Part shown: positions 8,644-17,211 of the stretch, piece by piece
How the letters are laid out: the number at the start of each line of letters is the position of its first letter
Position numbering within the stretch: position 1 is the stretch's first letter
NCBI RefSeq assembly: GCF_913061305.1
Contig: NZ_CAJXST010000005.1
Span: 1 to 64,000 of the forward strand
Origin: an uncultured Porticoccus sp.
Lineage (GTDB): Bacteria; Pseudomonadota; Gammaproteobacteria; Pseudomonadales; Porticoccaceae
Direction: 5' to 3'
DNA: 64,000 nt
The notes under the pieces: generated by a model
What the model saw: only the letters and a program-made list of their open reading frames with translations
Told to the model about the DNA's origin: nothing
The model's database searches: none
Made by a program: the position numbers and the translations under genes

Positions 8644-9429
8644 ATGAATCAGGACAGAAATTTTGACGACCTCGCCGAACGCTTTCAACGCAAGGTCTAC
8701 GGTGGCCTGAAGGGTGATATTCGCCTGGCGGTGCTGTGGCGGGATCTGGAACAGTATCTGCCACAGATTCATGGTGCTGAGCCGTTAACCGTGCTGGATG
8801 TGGGTGCCGGTCTCGGCCAGCTGGCCATTCGCCTGGCCAGCCTGGGTCACAGGGTGGTCGTCAATGATGTGTCCGAAGAGATGCTGGCCGTGGCGCAGGC
8901 GGCTGCCCGACAGGCCGGTGTCTATGAGCAGATCACCTGGCACCACTGCCCGTTTCAGGTATTGGCGGAACAGCAGCCGGGCCGATTCGATCTGGTGTTG
9001 TGTCACGCGGTAGTGGAGTGGCTGGCCAGGCCGGAATTATTGCTGCCGCAGTTGCAACGTTTTGTGGCCCCGGAGGGGTGCCTGTCCTTTACCTACTACA
9101 ACCGGCATTCCTTTGAATATCGCAATTTGCTGCGGGGCAATTTCAACCTGTTGAAAAGGGACAGGTTTGTCCCCGATACAGGCAGTCTCACACCGGTCAA
9201 TTCGCTGTATCCCGAGCAGGTCAAACAGTGGGTGGCTGATGCCGGTCTGGAGGAGATGGCAGCTACCGGTGTGCGGGTCTTTCACGACTATGTGACGAAT
9301 CCTCGCGGTGGTAATGCCGTTCCCGAAGCAGTGATCGAGATGGAGTTGGCCTACTCCCGACGGGATCCCTACCGGTGGTTGGGGCGCTATATTCATCTGT
9401 TGCTGGCCCATGGGCGGCAGACAGATTAG
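8644..9429 (+). CDS. cmoM: tRNA 5-carboxymethoxyuridine methyltransferase
   Basis: CmoM (older name SmtA) methylates the carboxyl of cmo5U34 in certain tRNAs to mcmo5U, using SAM. The 261-residue protein opens with the family run FDDLAERFQRKVYGGLKGDIRL. It holds SAM motif I (LDVGAGLGQLAIRLA, residues 51-65), VVNDVSEEML for the acidic ribose contact, and the late motif RDPYRWLGRYIHLL. Its stop overlaps by four bases with the convergent J-domain gene. The trhP gene, which acts earlier on the same wobble base, lies 600 bases downstream on the other strand. Confidence 0.92.
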   Translation: MNQDRNFDDLAERFQRKVYGGLKGDIRLAVLWRDLEQYLPQIHGAEPLTVLDVGAGLGQLAIRLASLGHRVVVNDVSEEMLAVAQAAARQAGVYEQITWHHCPFQVLAEQQPGRFDLVLCHAVVEWLARPELLLPQLQRFVAPEGCLSFTYYNRHSFEYRNLLRGNFNLLKRDRFVPDTGSLTPVNSLYPEQVKQWVADAGLEEMAATGVRVFHDYVTNPRGGNAVPEAVIEMELAYSRRDPYRWLGRYIHLLLAHGRQTD

Positions 9430-9914
9430 TTGTGTAATTTCAGTAGCAGATCCCGGGCGGCATTCAGTTTCGAGGCCAGATAATCATTGCCACCGCGGTC
9501 TGGATGCAGCTTCTGGATCAGTCGTTTGTGGGCATCGATAATGGCCTGGCGGCTGGCCCCCGGTTGCAGGCCGAGTAACTGGAAAGCTTCCTGTTGACTG
9601 AGTTCGCCGTTGCTGCCAGCACTTGCCTGCTGCTGTGGCGGCGGCTGGTTTTTCCTGCGCAGAGCCTGCAGAAAGGGCCATGCCCTCAGGGCTAATCCGA
9701 ACAACAATTTGAGCAGCGGCAGAGCGGCGGTGGCCGCTGCCAACAGCCAGTGCACCCGGCCGGTGACGACCAGCAGCAGAATGATTCCCAACAGGGCATA
9801 AAAACCGCCGCGGATTAGCGCTTTGCGGCGCAGTTCCGGGGGTTGTCGTTGATATTGCTGCCAGAGCAGGTAGCCCACCAGGCCCACAGCCAGCAACAGA
9901 ATGATCCTTGCCAC
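9426..9914 (-). CDS. membrane-anchored J-domain protein
   Basis: A 162-residue protein with two N-terminal membrane segments (about 2-19 and 38-80, the latter perhaps two), a Gln/Pro linker, and a C-terminal J-domain from about residue 107. The HPD tripeptide is at 137-139, followed by RGGNDYLASKLNAARDLLL, which resembles TIM14/Pam18-type J-domains. It would recruit and stimulate DnaK at the inner membrane. Partners are unknown. It converges on cmoM with a four-base overlap of stop codons. Confidence 0.82.
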   Translation of the reverse strand: MARIILLLAVGLVGYLLWQQYQRQPPELRRKALIRGGFYALLGIILLLVVTGRVHWLLAAATAALPLLKLLFGLALRAWPFLQALRRKNQPPPQQQASAGSNGELSQQEAFQLLGLQPGASRQAIIDAHKRLIQKLHPDRGGNDYLASKLNAARDLLLKLHN

Positions 9915-10011
9915 ATTACCTCGGATTTTTCGTATTCGCCGGGCTACAGTCTAGCAGGAAGCCGTTGGTTTTGGCGCTGTGGTGCCGCGCCAATGTCCAT
10001 CAGCACTGGCT

Positions 10012-11346
10012 TTACATATAGCGCATTAGCATGGCGTAACCGCCGTCTTCCGGCAGGGGAAGATCCGCCGGCATGGGAATCCGGACCACATGCCCGGAGC
10101 CGGGTGCCGCATTGATTTTCACGCCATCGCGATTTTCCAGCGCGTCCAGACTGAAGGTCATATTGCCTTGCGGGGTGATCAGTTCCAGCGTATCACCAGC
10201 TTCAAACCGGTTTTTGACATCCACGGTAAACCAGCCCTTGTCGCGTTCGACACCACAGATTTCGCCGACAAACTGCTGATTCGGGTTACCGGAAACGCCC
10301 TGTTCATAATTCTGATATTCCTGGGGCACATGGCGGCGGTAGAAGCCTTCGGTATAACCGCGGTTGGCCAGATGATCCAGTTCAGCCATCAGGCTCATAT
10401 CGAAGGGTTTACCGGCCAGGGCGTGGTCGATGGCGCGACGATAGACCTGGGCCGTGCGGGCCACATAATAATGGGACTTGGTGCGACCCTCGATTTTCAG
10501 GGAGTGGACGCCCATGGCGATCAGTTTTTCCACATGCTGGACGGCGCGCAAATCCTTCGAATTCATGATGTAGGTGCCGTGCTCGTCTTCAAAGGCCGGC
10601 ATCATTTCTCCGGGGCGCCCCTGTTCCTCGAGCAGCATCATCGGTTCAACCTCGTCGTGGCTGTCCGGTTTTTCCGGTTCCCAGGTTTTGGTGGGAATAA
10701 TGTCGCCGGTTTCAGTCTGGGTGGCCTCATGGGCATCGTATTTCCAGCGGCAGGCATTGGTGCAGGCACCCTGGTTGGAATCCCGGTGATTCATGTAGCC
10801 GGACAACAGGCAGCGGCCCGAGTAGGCAATACAGAGGGCGCCGTGCACGAACACTTCCAGTTCCATTTCAGGCACGCGCTGGCGAATTTCCTCTACCTCC
10901 TCAAGACCCAGCTCCCGCGACAGGATAGTGCGGACAATTCCCTGTTGGTGCCAGAATCTGACGGTGGCGTAATTGACCGCATTGGCCTGCACCGAGAGGT
11001 GAATGGGCATCTCCGGCCACTTTTCCCGGACCATCATGATCAGACCCGGATCGGACATGATCAGGGCATCCGGCTTCATCTCGATCACCGGCGCCATATC
11101 TTTCAGGTAGCTGCGCACCTTGTCATTGTGGGGCGAGATGTTGCTGGCAATATAAAACTGTTTGCCCTGCCGATGGGTTTCGGCGATGGCATCCGCCATC
11201 ACGTCCAGGTGATTGAATTCATTGTTGCGCACCCGCAGGCTGTAGCGGGGCTGGCCCGCATAGACGGCATCGGCACCGTAGGCCAGTGCGTAGCGCATAT
11301 TTTTGAGAGAACCTGCGGGGGAGAGGAGTTCTGTCATGTCAATCAC
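10012..11346 (-). CDS. trhP: tRNA 5-hydroxyuridine synthesis protein TrhP (YegQ, U32 family)
   Basis: TrhP takes part in prephenate-dependent formation of ho5U at tRNA position 34, the precursor of cmo5U. The 444-residue protein has the U32 family N-terminus (ELLSPAGSLKNMRYALAYGA, AVYAGQPRYSLRVRNNEFN). The cysteine motifs presumed to bind Fe-S are LCIAYSGRCLLSGY and ACTNACRWKY. The conserved KIEGRTKSHYYVARTAQVYR follows. The ATG at 11346 gives MIDMTEL; ATG 11337 is the alternative. Having cmoM close by fits a shared pathway. Confidence 0.93.
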   Translation of the reverse strand: MIDMTELLSPAGSLKNMRYALAYGADAVYAGQPRYSLRVRNNEFNHLDVMADAIAETHRQGKQFYIASNISPHNDKVRSYLKDMAPVIEMKPDALIMSDPGLIMMVREKWPEMPIHLSVQANAVNYATVRFWHQQGIVRTILSRELGLEEVEEIRQRVPEMELEVFVHGALCIAYSGRCLLSGYMNHRDSNQGACTNACRWKYDAHEATQTETGDIIPTKTWEPEKPDSHDEVEPMMLLEEQGRPGEMMPAFEDEHGTYIMNSKDLRAVQHVEKLIAMGVHSLKIEGRTKSHYYVARTAQVYRRAIDHALAGKPFDMSLMAELDHLANRGYTEGFYRRHVPQEYQNYEQGVSGNPNQQFVGEICGVERDKGWFTVDVKNRFEAGDTLELITPQGNMTFSLDALENRDGVKINAAPGSGHVVRIPMPADLPLPEDGGYAMLMRYM

Positions 11347-11452
11347 CTGGAGTAAAGGAGGGCGGATTCTACAGGGTTGTACAGGATTTATACAGACGGC
11401 ATCGTTGGGCTCATTGATCAGATCGGCAAATAAATCCCGAAAAAAGCAATGA

Positions 11453-11480
11453 AAAAAGGCCGGTGGATGACCGGCCTTTG
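11453..11480 (-). terminator. Rho-independent terminator after PHA depolymerase gene
   Basis: On the minus strand GGCCGGT-CATCC-ACCGGCC is followed by six T. It lies 18 bases past the end of the depolymerase gene. Confidence 0.8.
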
Positions 11481-11497
11481 TCCGTGCCTGAACAACA

Positions 11498-12721
11498 TTA
11501 CTTGTTGTGGCGGTTGATCCAGTCTTTCATCAGCGGAGCCACAAATTCACGGTACTTGCTGCCGTTGAAAATGCCGTAATGGCCGACACCCATCTGGACG
11601 TAGTGCTTTTTCAGTTTCTTGGGTAGGTTGGTACAGAGATGGAGAGCGGCTTCGGTCTGGCCGAGGCTGATCATGTCGTCCTTTTCCCCTTCCAGAGTGA
11701 GAATGGCGACATCCTTGATATCTCCGCAGTCAATGGTTTCACTCTGATACTGCATGATGCCTTTGGGCAGGTGCTGGTCGAGAAACACGCGCTCCATGGT
11801 TTCCATGTAGTAATCGGCATCCATGTCCAGTACTGCCATGTATTCATCGTAGAAATCGCGATGGCGATCCGCTTCGGCGATTTTGCCTTCGGCGATGTCC
11901 TTGAAGAACTGGATATGCTTTTGTGCGTGGGACTTCATGTTCATCGACATGAAACCACCCAGTTGCAGCATCCCCGGATAGACCTTCCTTCCGGCGCCGT
12001 CGTAGCGCGACGGGACCCTGTGAATGGCCACCCGGCGCAGCAGGGGCGCGGAGATTTTCTCGACCTTTCTGCCGAACTTGTTCGGGTTGATCCGGATATC
12101 GATGGGGCCAGCCATCATGATCAGGGATTTGGGTCGAGCGGGATTGTTGTGCTTGCTCATGTGCGCTACGGCCACCAATCCCGGCACCGCTGCCTGACAG
12201 ATGGCAAACATGTGATTGCCGGGCCCGACATGCTCCATGAATTCAATGACGTACTGCACGTATTCCTCAAAGCCGAACTTGCCCTCGGACAGGGGCACGT
12301 CACGGGCATCGAGCCAGTCGGTGACGTACACCTCATAGGTATCGAGAAACTGACCGAAGGTTTCCCGGGACAGCGTGGCATGGTGGCCGGAAAGTGCCGC
12401 CACACAGAGCAGTTTCGGTGCATTGGCGGGTAAACCTTCGCGGCGAAAGCGCAGCAGATTACAGAAGGGTTTCTCCACCACCACCTCTTCATGAACCGGA
12501 TATTCCACCTCATCAATCACCACCGGTTCGTACTCAAACCCTTGTTTCGGGTAGTGTTTCAGGAGGCGAATCGTGGATTCCAGAAAGGCTTTGCGCAGTC
12601 GGCCAAGACGCGTTTTTGAGAGAGGGTTCTTTTCGTGCGTGACGATATCGTGTGCCAGATCCAGTGCGGTGTTGACCGGCATCAGGGACTGACGGTATAG
12701 GTCGTAAAAGTGATAATGCAT
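11498..12721 (-). CDS. phaZ: intracellular polyhydroxyalkanoate depolymerase
   Basis: A 407-residue alpha/beta-hydrolase-fold depolymerase of the intracellular PhaZ family, which mobilises native PHA granules. No signal peptide. Family features are the N-terminus MHYHFYDLYRQSLMPV, APKLLCVAALSGHHATL, the nucleophile region FAICQAAVPG (Cys as nucleophile in this family), MAGPIDIRINPNKFG, the acid in LEGEKDDMIS and the histidine in GVGHYGIFNG. I chose ATG 12721; the upstream start at 12754 adds residues unlike the family. No PHA synthase is in the window, so the polymer pathway lies elsewhere. Confidence 0.9.
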   Translation of the reverse strand: MHYHFYDLYRQSLMPVNTALDLAHDIVTHEKNPLSKTRLGRLRKAFLESTIRLLKHYPKQGFEYEPVVIDEVEYPVHEEVVVEKPFCNLLRFRREGLPANAPKLLCVAALSGHHATLSRETFGQFLDTYEVYVTDWLDARDVPLSEGKFGFEEYVQYVIEFMEHVGPGNHMFAICQAAVPGLVAVAHMSKHNNPARPKSLIMMAGPIDIRINPNKFGRKVEKISAPLLRRVAIHRVPSRYDGAGRKVYPGMLQLGGFMSMNMKSHAQKHIQFFKDIAEGKIAEADRHRDFYDEYMAVLDMDADYYMETMERVFLDQHLPKGIMQYQSETIDCGDIKDVAILTLEGEKDDMISLGQTEAALHLCTNLPKKLKKHYVQMGVGHYGIFNGSKYREFVAPLMKDWINRHNK

Positions 12722-12819
12722 ATACAGCACCTGCCAAAAACAGTGTGAAATCATTTAGTCACAGCAGATTAGAATAGGCAACCTAATCGCCAGAGCTCGC
12801 AAAATTTTCTGTGTCGAGC

Positions 12820-12849
12820 AAAAAAAACCCCGCAAAAGCGGGGTTTTTC
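12820..12849 (-). terminator. Rho-independent terminator after acnB
   Basis: ACCCCGC-TTTT-GCGGGGT with T-runs, 15 bases past the acnB stop on the minus strand. The A-run on the other side may let it also work in the opposite direction. Confidence 0.85.
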
Positions 12850-12863
12850 AATAGCTTATATGA

Positions 12864-15473
12864 TCAGGCTACATTGACGATTTGTTCTGCCGCAATCCGT
12901 TTGCCCTCGTCTGCCCCTTTCTGGAAGGAGGCGATCTGGTCAAAGTTCATGTAGCGGTAGATATCGCTGGACATGGAGTTGATCTTGTTCGCGTATTCCA
13001 TGTATTCAGCCGTGGTGGGCAGGCGACCCAGAATACCACCCACAGAAGCCAGTTCGGCAGAAGTGAGGTAGACATTGGCCCCGTCACCCAGGCGATTGGG
13101 GAAGTTGCGAGTGGAAGTGGACAGTACGGTGACCCCTGCGTTGACCCGTGCCTGGTTGCCCATGCAAAGCGAACAACCGGGCATTTCTGTCCGTGCGCCG
13201 ACCTTTTCATAGATCTCGTAGTAGCCTTCTTCCTTGAGGGTATGGGCGTCCATCCGGGTTGGCGGGCAGATCCAGAAGGTTGTGTTGATGCTGGGGGCTT
13301 CATTGAGCAACTTGCCCGCTGCCCGGAAGTGGCCAATATTGGTCATACAGGAACCGATAAACACTTCGTCCACTTTGTCGCCCGCCACGTCAGACAGCAG
13401 CCGCGCATCGTCCGGGTCGTTGGGGCAGCAGACAATCGGTTCCTTGATGTCTGCCAGATCGATTTCCAGTACGGCAGCGTACTCGGCGTCGGCATCGGCT
13501 TTCATCAGCGAGGGATTGGCCAGCCAGTCTTCCATTTTGCCCACCCGGCGTTCCAGGGTGCGGACATCGCCATAGCCTTCGGCGATCATCCAGCGCAACA
13601 AGGTGATGTTGGACTTCAGGTATTCCGTCACGGAGGCTTCGCTGAGCTTGATGGTACAACCGGCAGCAGAGCGCTCGGCCGATGCATCAGACAATTCAAA
13701 CGCCTGCTCCACGGTCAGTTTATCGAGACCCTCGATTTCCAGAATACGGCCGGAGAAGAAGTTCTTCTTGCCTTTTTTCTCAACGGTCAGCAGGCCATCC
13801 TTGATGCCGTAGTAGGGGATGGCATGTACCAGATCACGCAGGGTGATACCCGGTTGCAGGTCGCCCTTGAAGCGAACCAGTACTGATTCAGGCATGTCCA
13901 GTGGCATCACGCCAGTGGCGGCGGCAAAAGCCACCAGACCGGAACCGCCGGGGAAAGAAATACCCATGGGGAAGCGGGTGTGGGAATCGCCGCCGGTGCC
14001 GACTGTGTCGGGCAGCAGCATGCGGTTCAGCCAGCTGTGGATAATACCGTCGCCCGGCCGCAGGGAAACACCGCCGCGGTTCATGATGAAATCGGGCAGG
14101 GTGTGTTGCGTTTCGACATCAATGGGTTTCGGGTAGGCGGCCGTGTGGCAGAAAGACTGCATCACCAGGTCGGCGGAGAAGCCGAGGCAGGCCAGATCCT
14201 TGAGCTCGTCCCGGGTCATCGGGCCAGTGGTGTCCTGTGAGCCCACGGTCGTCATTTTCGGTTCGCAATAGGTGCCGGGGCGGACGCCCTCGAGACCACA
14301 GGCCTTGCCGACCATTTTTTGCGCCAGGGTGTAGCCCTTGCCTGTGTCGGCCGGTTGCGCCGGCAGGCGGAACAGGTCGGAAGCGGGCAGCCCCAGATGT
14401 TCGCGGGCACGCTGGGTCAGGCCGCGGCCCACAATCAGGTTGATGCGGCCCTCGGCCTGTACTTCATCCAGAATCACACCGGATTTGAAGTGAAATTCGG
14501 ACAATACGTCACCGGACTCGCTGAGAATCTTGCCGTCATAGGGACGGATTTCAATCACGTCGCCCATGTTGATATCGTCGACTGGCGCTTCAAAGACCAG
14601 GGCGCCGGCATCTTCCATGGTATTAAAGAAAATCGGGGCGACCTTGTTGCCGATACAGATGCCACCGGAACGTTTGTTAGGCACACCGGGGATGTCGTCG
14701 CCGAAGAACCACAATACCGAGTTGGTTGCAGACTTGCGCGAGGAGCCGGTACCCACCACGTCGCCGACGAAGGCGACCGGCAGACCTTTGGATTTAATCT
14801 CCTCGATCTGTTTTATCGGGCCGATTTTGCCCGGCTCATCGGGCGTCAGACCGTCGCGGGTCATTTTATAGGCCGCCAGGGAATGCAGGGGAATGTCCGG
14901 ACGAGACCAGGCATCGGGTGCAGGTGACAGGTCATCGGTATTGGTTTCGCCGGTCACCTTGAAAACAATGGCCTTGATACTTTCGGGGACAGCATCCTGT
15001 CGGGTAAACCACTCGGCATCGGCCCAGGACTGAAGCACGGCTTTGGCTTGGGCATTGCCGGCATCGGCTTTCTCGGCGACATCATGGAATGCGTCAAAAA
15101 CCAGAATGGTACTTTTCAGCTGTTCCGCCGCATCGTTGGCGAGGTCGGCATCATCCAGCAATTCAACCAGCGTTTCGACGTTATAGCCGCCGTGCATATT
15201 GCCGAGTAATGTTACCGCAGCGGGGCGGTCAATCAGTGGGCAGGTGATCTCGCCTTTGGCTACTGCACTGAGGAAGCCGGCTTTGACGTAAGCCGCTTCA
15301 TCCACACCGGGTGGAACGCGGTTGGCGATCAGGTCGAGCAGAAATTCTTCTTCCCCGGCGGGCGGGTTTTTCAGCAGTTCCACCAGATCGGCGGTCCACT
15401 CGGGTGTCAGGGGTTTGGGTGGGATTCCCTCGGCGGCACGTTCTGCCACATGTTGGCGATAAGCTTCAAGCAC
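12864..15473 (-). CDS. acnB: aconitate hydratase B
   Basis: AcnB interconverts citrate and isocitrate via a [4Fe-4S] cluster in the TCA cycle, and may methylate-cycle substrates too in some relatives. The 869-residue length matches the family. I chose GTG 15473 because it gives the family N-terminus (V/M)LEAYRQHVAERAAEGIPP and has GAGGAC eight bases upstream; the longer frame to 15521 is unlike AcnB. The HEAT-like domain is N-terminal. Fe-S cysteines are in FIGSCMTN and MPGCSLCMGNQ. A perfect palindrome lies upstream at 15532-15551. Confidence 0.96.
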   Translation of the reverse strand: MLEAYRQHVAERAAEGIPPKPLTPEWTADLVELLKNPPAGEEEFLLDLIANRVPPGVDEAAYVKAGFLSAVAKGEITCPLIDRPAAVTLLGNMHGGYNVETLVELLDDADLANDAAEQLKSTILVFDAFHDVAEKADAGNAQAKAVLQSWADAEWFTRQDAVPESIKAIVFKVTGETNTDDLSPAPDAWSRPDIPLHSLAAYKMTRDGLTPDEPGKIGPIKQIEEIKSKGLPVAFVGDVVGTGSSRKSATNSVLWFFGDDIPGVPNKRSGGICIGNKVAPIFFNTMEDAGALVFEAPVDDINMGDVIEIRPYDGKILSESGDVLSEFHFKSGVILDEVQAEGRINLIVGRGLTQRAREHLGLPASDLFRLPAQPADTGKGYTLAQKMVGKACGLEGVRPGTYCEPKMTTVGSQDTTGPMTRDELKDLACLGFSADLVMQSFCHTAAYPKPIDVETQHTLPDFIMNRGGVSLRPGDGIIHSWLNRMLLPDTVGTGGDSHTRFPMGISFPGGSGLVAFAAATGVMPLDMPESVLVRFKGDLQPGITLRDLVHAIPYYGIKDGLLTVEKKGKKNFFSGRILEIEGLDKLTVEQAFELSDASAERSAAGCTIKLSEASVTEYLKSNITLLRWMIAEGYGDVRTLERRVGKMEDWLANPSLMKADADAEYAAVLEIDLADIKEPIVCCPNDPDDARLLSDVAGDKVDEVFIGSCMTNIGHFRAAGKLLNEAPSINTTFWICPPTRMDAHTLKEEGYYEIYEKVGARTEMPGCSLCMGNQARVNAGVTVLSTSTRNFPNRLGDGANVYLTSAELASVGGILGRLPTTAEYMEYANKINSMSSDIYRYMNFDQIASFQKGADEGKRIAAEQIVNVA

Positions 15474-15531
15474 GGTTTGTGTCCTCTTTTTGTGTGAGTG
15501 TACCCAATCCGGGATCAACACCGGTTGGGCT

Positions 15532-15551
15532 ATCGGTGACGGGTCACCGAT
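15532..15551. promoter_or_regulatory. perfect palindrome upstream of acnB, possible operator
   Basis: ATCGGTGAC-GG-GTCACCGAT is a perfect nine-base inverted repeat in the region between the divergent acnB and GST genes, 59 bases before the acnB start. The size and spacing fit a dimeric regulator site. No regulator is identified. Confidence 0.4.
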
Positions 15552-15726
15552 GTGGGTATTCTGGCTGGGCGTACTGGCGTGCCCATAGGGGTCGCTATCT
15601 TACTACAGATCAAAATTCAGGGTAACTTGGCTCCAGTTGATAACGGTCATTCACCCAGTAAATTCTCTGTTACAATTTCCAGCATCACCATCAGGCCCGA
15701 TGAGGGTTTCAGAACGGGTAACCGCC

Positions 15727-16404
15727 ATGCTCAAATTATACGGATTTCATACCAGCCACTATTTCAATATGGTGAAACTGGCACTGTTGGAAAAAGGCTT
15801 CGAATTTGAGGAAGTCCACAGTTATCCCAGCCGGGAGCCCCTGTTCCTGACCATGAGTCCCATGGGCGAAGTGCCTTTTCTGGAAGCCCGGGAGGGCTAC
15901 ATCAGCAATGTCCCGGTGATTATGGAATTTCTCGAGGAAATTATTCCGGAGGTGCCACTGTTGCCGGAGGATGTTTTCGAGCGGGCCAAGGTCAGGGAGT
16001 TAATGAGTATCCTGCTGCAGCATATTGAACAGCCGGTCAGCCGTCTGCTTGATCATGCCGACAGCGGAGGGACGCCGGATCAGGCACAGGTGGATCAGGC
16101 ACAGGTGGATCAGGCACAGGTGGATCAGGTGGCGGTTGAGGTGGGGCAGGGCCTGGACGCATTGTCCCGACTGGCCAGGTTTGACCCTTACCTGTGTGGC
16201 GAAGACTTCAGTTATGCGGACGTCATTGCTTACCACTCTCTGGATCTGGTCAACAGCACCATGAAAAAGTTTGGCCCCTGGACAGTGATCGACGATATGG
16301 CCGGTCTGGCAGACTGGCGCAACACCGTCGCCACTCGACCGATCGTTCACCAGATGGACAATACACTGATCAGCGAACAGGACACTTTTTCAGCTGATTC
16401 CTGA
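15727..16404 (+). CDS. glutathione S-transferase family protein with in-frame repeat
   Basis: A 225-residue GST-fold protein. The N-terminal domain starts LKLYGFHTSHYFNMVKLALLEKG and carries PMGEVPFLEAREGYISNVPVI around the glutathione/cis-Pro site. The helical C-terminal domain ends in ATRPIVHQMD. Between helices of the second domain, residues about 118-135 are a tandem repeat DQAQV x3 plus a partial copy, encoded by 15-base perfect repeats; this insert is not usual in the family. ATG 15727 gives the family start. The miaE gene follows after 32 bases, perhaps cotranscribed. Confidence 0.85.
   Translation: MLKLYGFHTSHYFNMVKLALLEKGFEFEEVHSYPSREPLFLTMSPMGEVPFLEAREGYISNVPVIMEFLEEIIPEVPLLPEDVFERAKVRELMSILLQHIEQPVSRLLDHADSGGTPDQAQVDQAQVDQAQVDQVAVEVGQGLDALSRLARFDPYLCGEDFSYADVIAYHSLDLVNSTMKKFGPWTVIDDMAGLADWRNTVATRPIVHQMDNTLISEQDTFSADS
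16078..16131 (+). repeat. 15-base in-frame tandem repeat (three copies plus partial)
   Basis: GATCAGGCACAGGTG occurs three times without mismatch, then GATCAGGTG. The unit length is a multiple of three, so copy-number change would add or remove DQAQV without breaking the frame. Confidence 0.9.
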
Positions 16405-16436
16405 TCGACAGATTCAAACACAAAAGGCACGTTGTT

Positions 16437-17102
16437 GTGGCAGTCTCCGCGCTCGATGAAATTCAGGCTTTCTTACCCTGTCCGACGCCCGATAGCTGGG
16501 TCGAGGAGGCTGTGAAGCTGGAAAATCAGGATGTTTTGCTGATAGATCATGCCAACTGTGAGAAAAAAGCTGCCAGCACGGCGTTAAACCTGATCTACCG
16601 CTACACCGACAATTTTGAGCTGCTCAATAAAATGTCCCGGTTGGCCCGGGAGGAAATGCGTCACTTCGAGCAGGTCATTGCCATCATGGCGAAGCGGAAT
16701 ATCGAATACAGTAGCCTCAGTGCCTCCCGATATGCGGCGGGATTGCGTCAGCAGGTGCGCACCCATGAGCCTGCAAAATTGCTGGACACCCTGATTGTCG
16801 GCGCGTTTATCGAAGCCCGTTCCTGTGAGCGTTTTGCCTGCCTGGCACCTTATCTGGATTCTGAGCTACAGACATTTTATCGGTCATTACTGCAATCGGA
16901 AGGCCGCCACTACCGGGACTACCTGACCCTGGCCCGCCGGGTTGGCAAAGCCGGGGAGGTCGAGAAACGGGTTGAGGTCATCCGTCGTTGCGAGCAGCAG
17001 CTGGTGACCTCGCCGGATACAACGTTTCGCTTTCATTCCGGTGCGCCCGTCACCTCGACGGGGGTAACGGCCGTTGTCGAATCGGTGGAGATCCCCGCGT
17101 AG
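16437..17102 (+). CDS. miaE: tRNA-(ms2io6A)-hydroxylase
   Basis: MiaE is a di-iron monooxygenase that hydroxylates the isopentenyl side chain of ms2i6A37 in tRNA. The 221-residue four-helix-bundle protein holds the metal-ligand motifs in order: LIDHANCEKKAA, REEMRHFEQV (ExxH), IEARSCERF, and SEGRHYRDYL (ExxH). The GTG start at 16437 gives VAVSALDEIQAFL. It lies between a GST gene and the pyrD-pyrK fusion on the same strand. Confidence 0.92.
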   Translation: MAVSALDEIQAFLPCPTPDSWVEEAVKLENQDVLLIDHANCEKKAASTALNLIYRYTDNFELLNKMSRLAREEMRHFEQVIAIMAKRNIEYSSLSASRYAAGLRQQVRTHEPAKLLDTLIVGAFIEARSCERFACLAPYLDSELQTFYRSLLQSEGRHYRDYLTLARRVGKAGEVEKRVEVIRRCEQQLVTSPDTTFRFHSGAPVTSTGVTAVVESVEIPA

Positions 17103-17211
17103 CTGACCGGTTGTTATTTGGCGGTATTTTGCACTGCTGTCGGGTGGATTTCAGTGCCGAGGACGTTTATCCTTCTGCACCTTCCTTATTCTCCCAGGTC
17201 AGTTCCTGTCG

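Noticed and set aside
10090-11355. Long 421-codon plus-strand frame antisense to trhP
   Set aside because: It covers trhP, whose family match is unambiguous; the long antisense frame is a result of the high GC third positions.
12882-13886. 334-codon plus-strand frame antisense to acnB
   Set aside because: Shadow of acnB with no ribosome site and no similarity.
16078-16131. CRISPR-like repeat
   Set aside because: Repeats are contiguous, in frame inside a GST gene and have no spacers. No CRISPR array was seen anywhere in the window.
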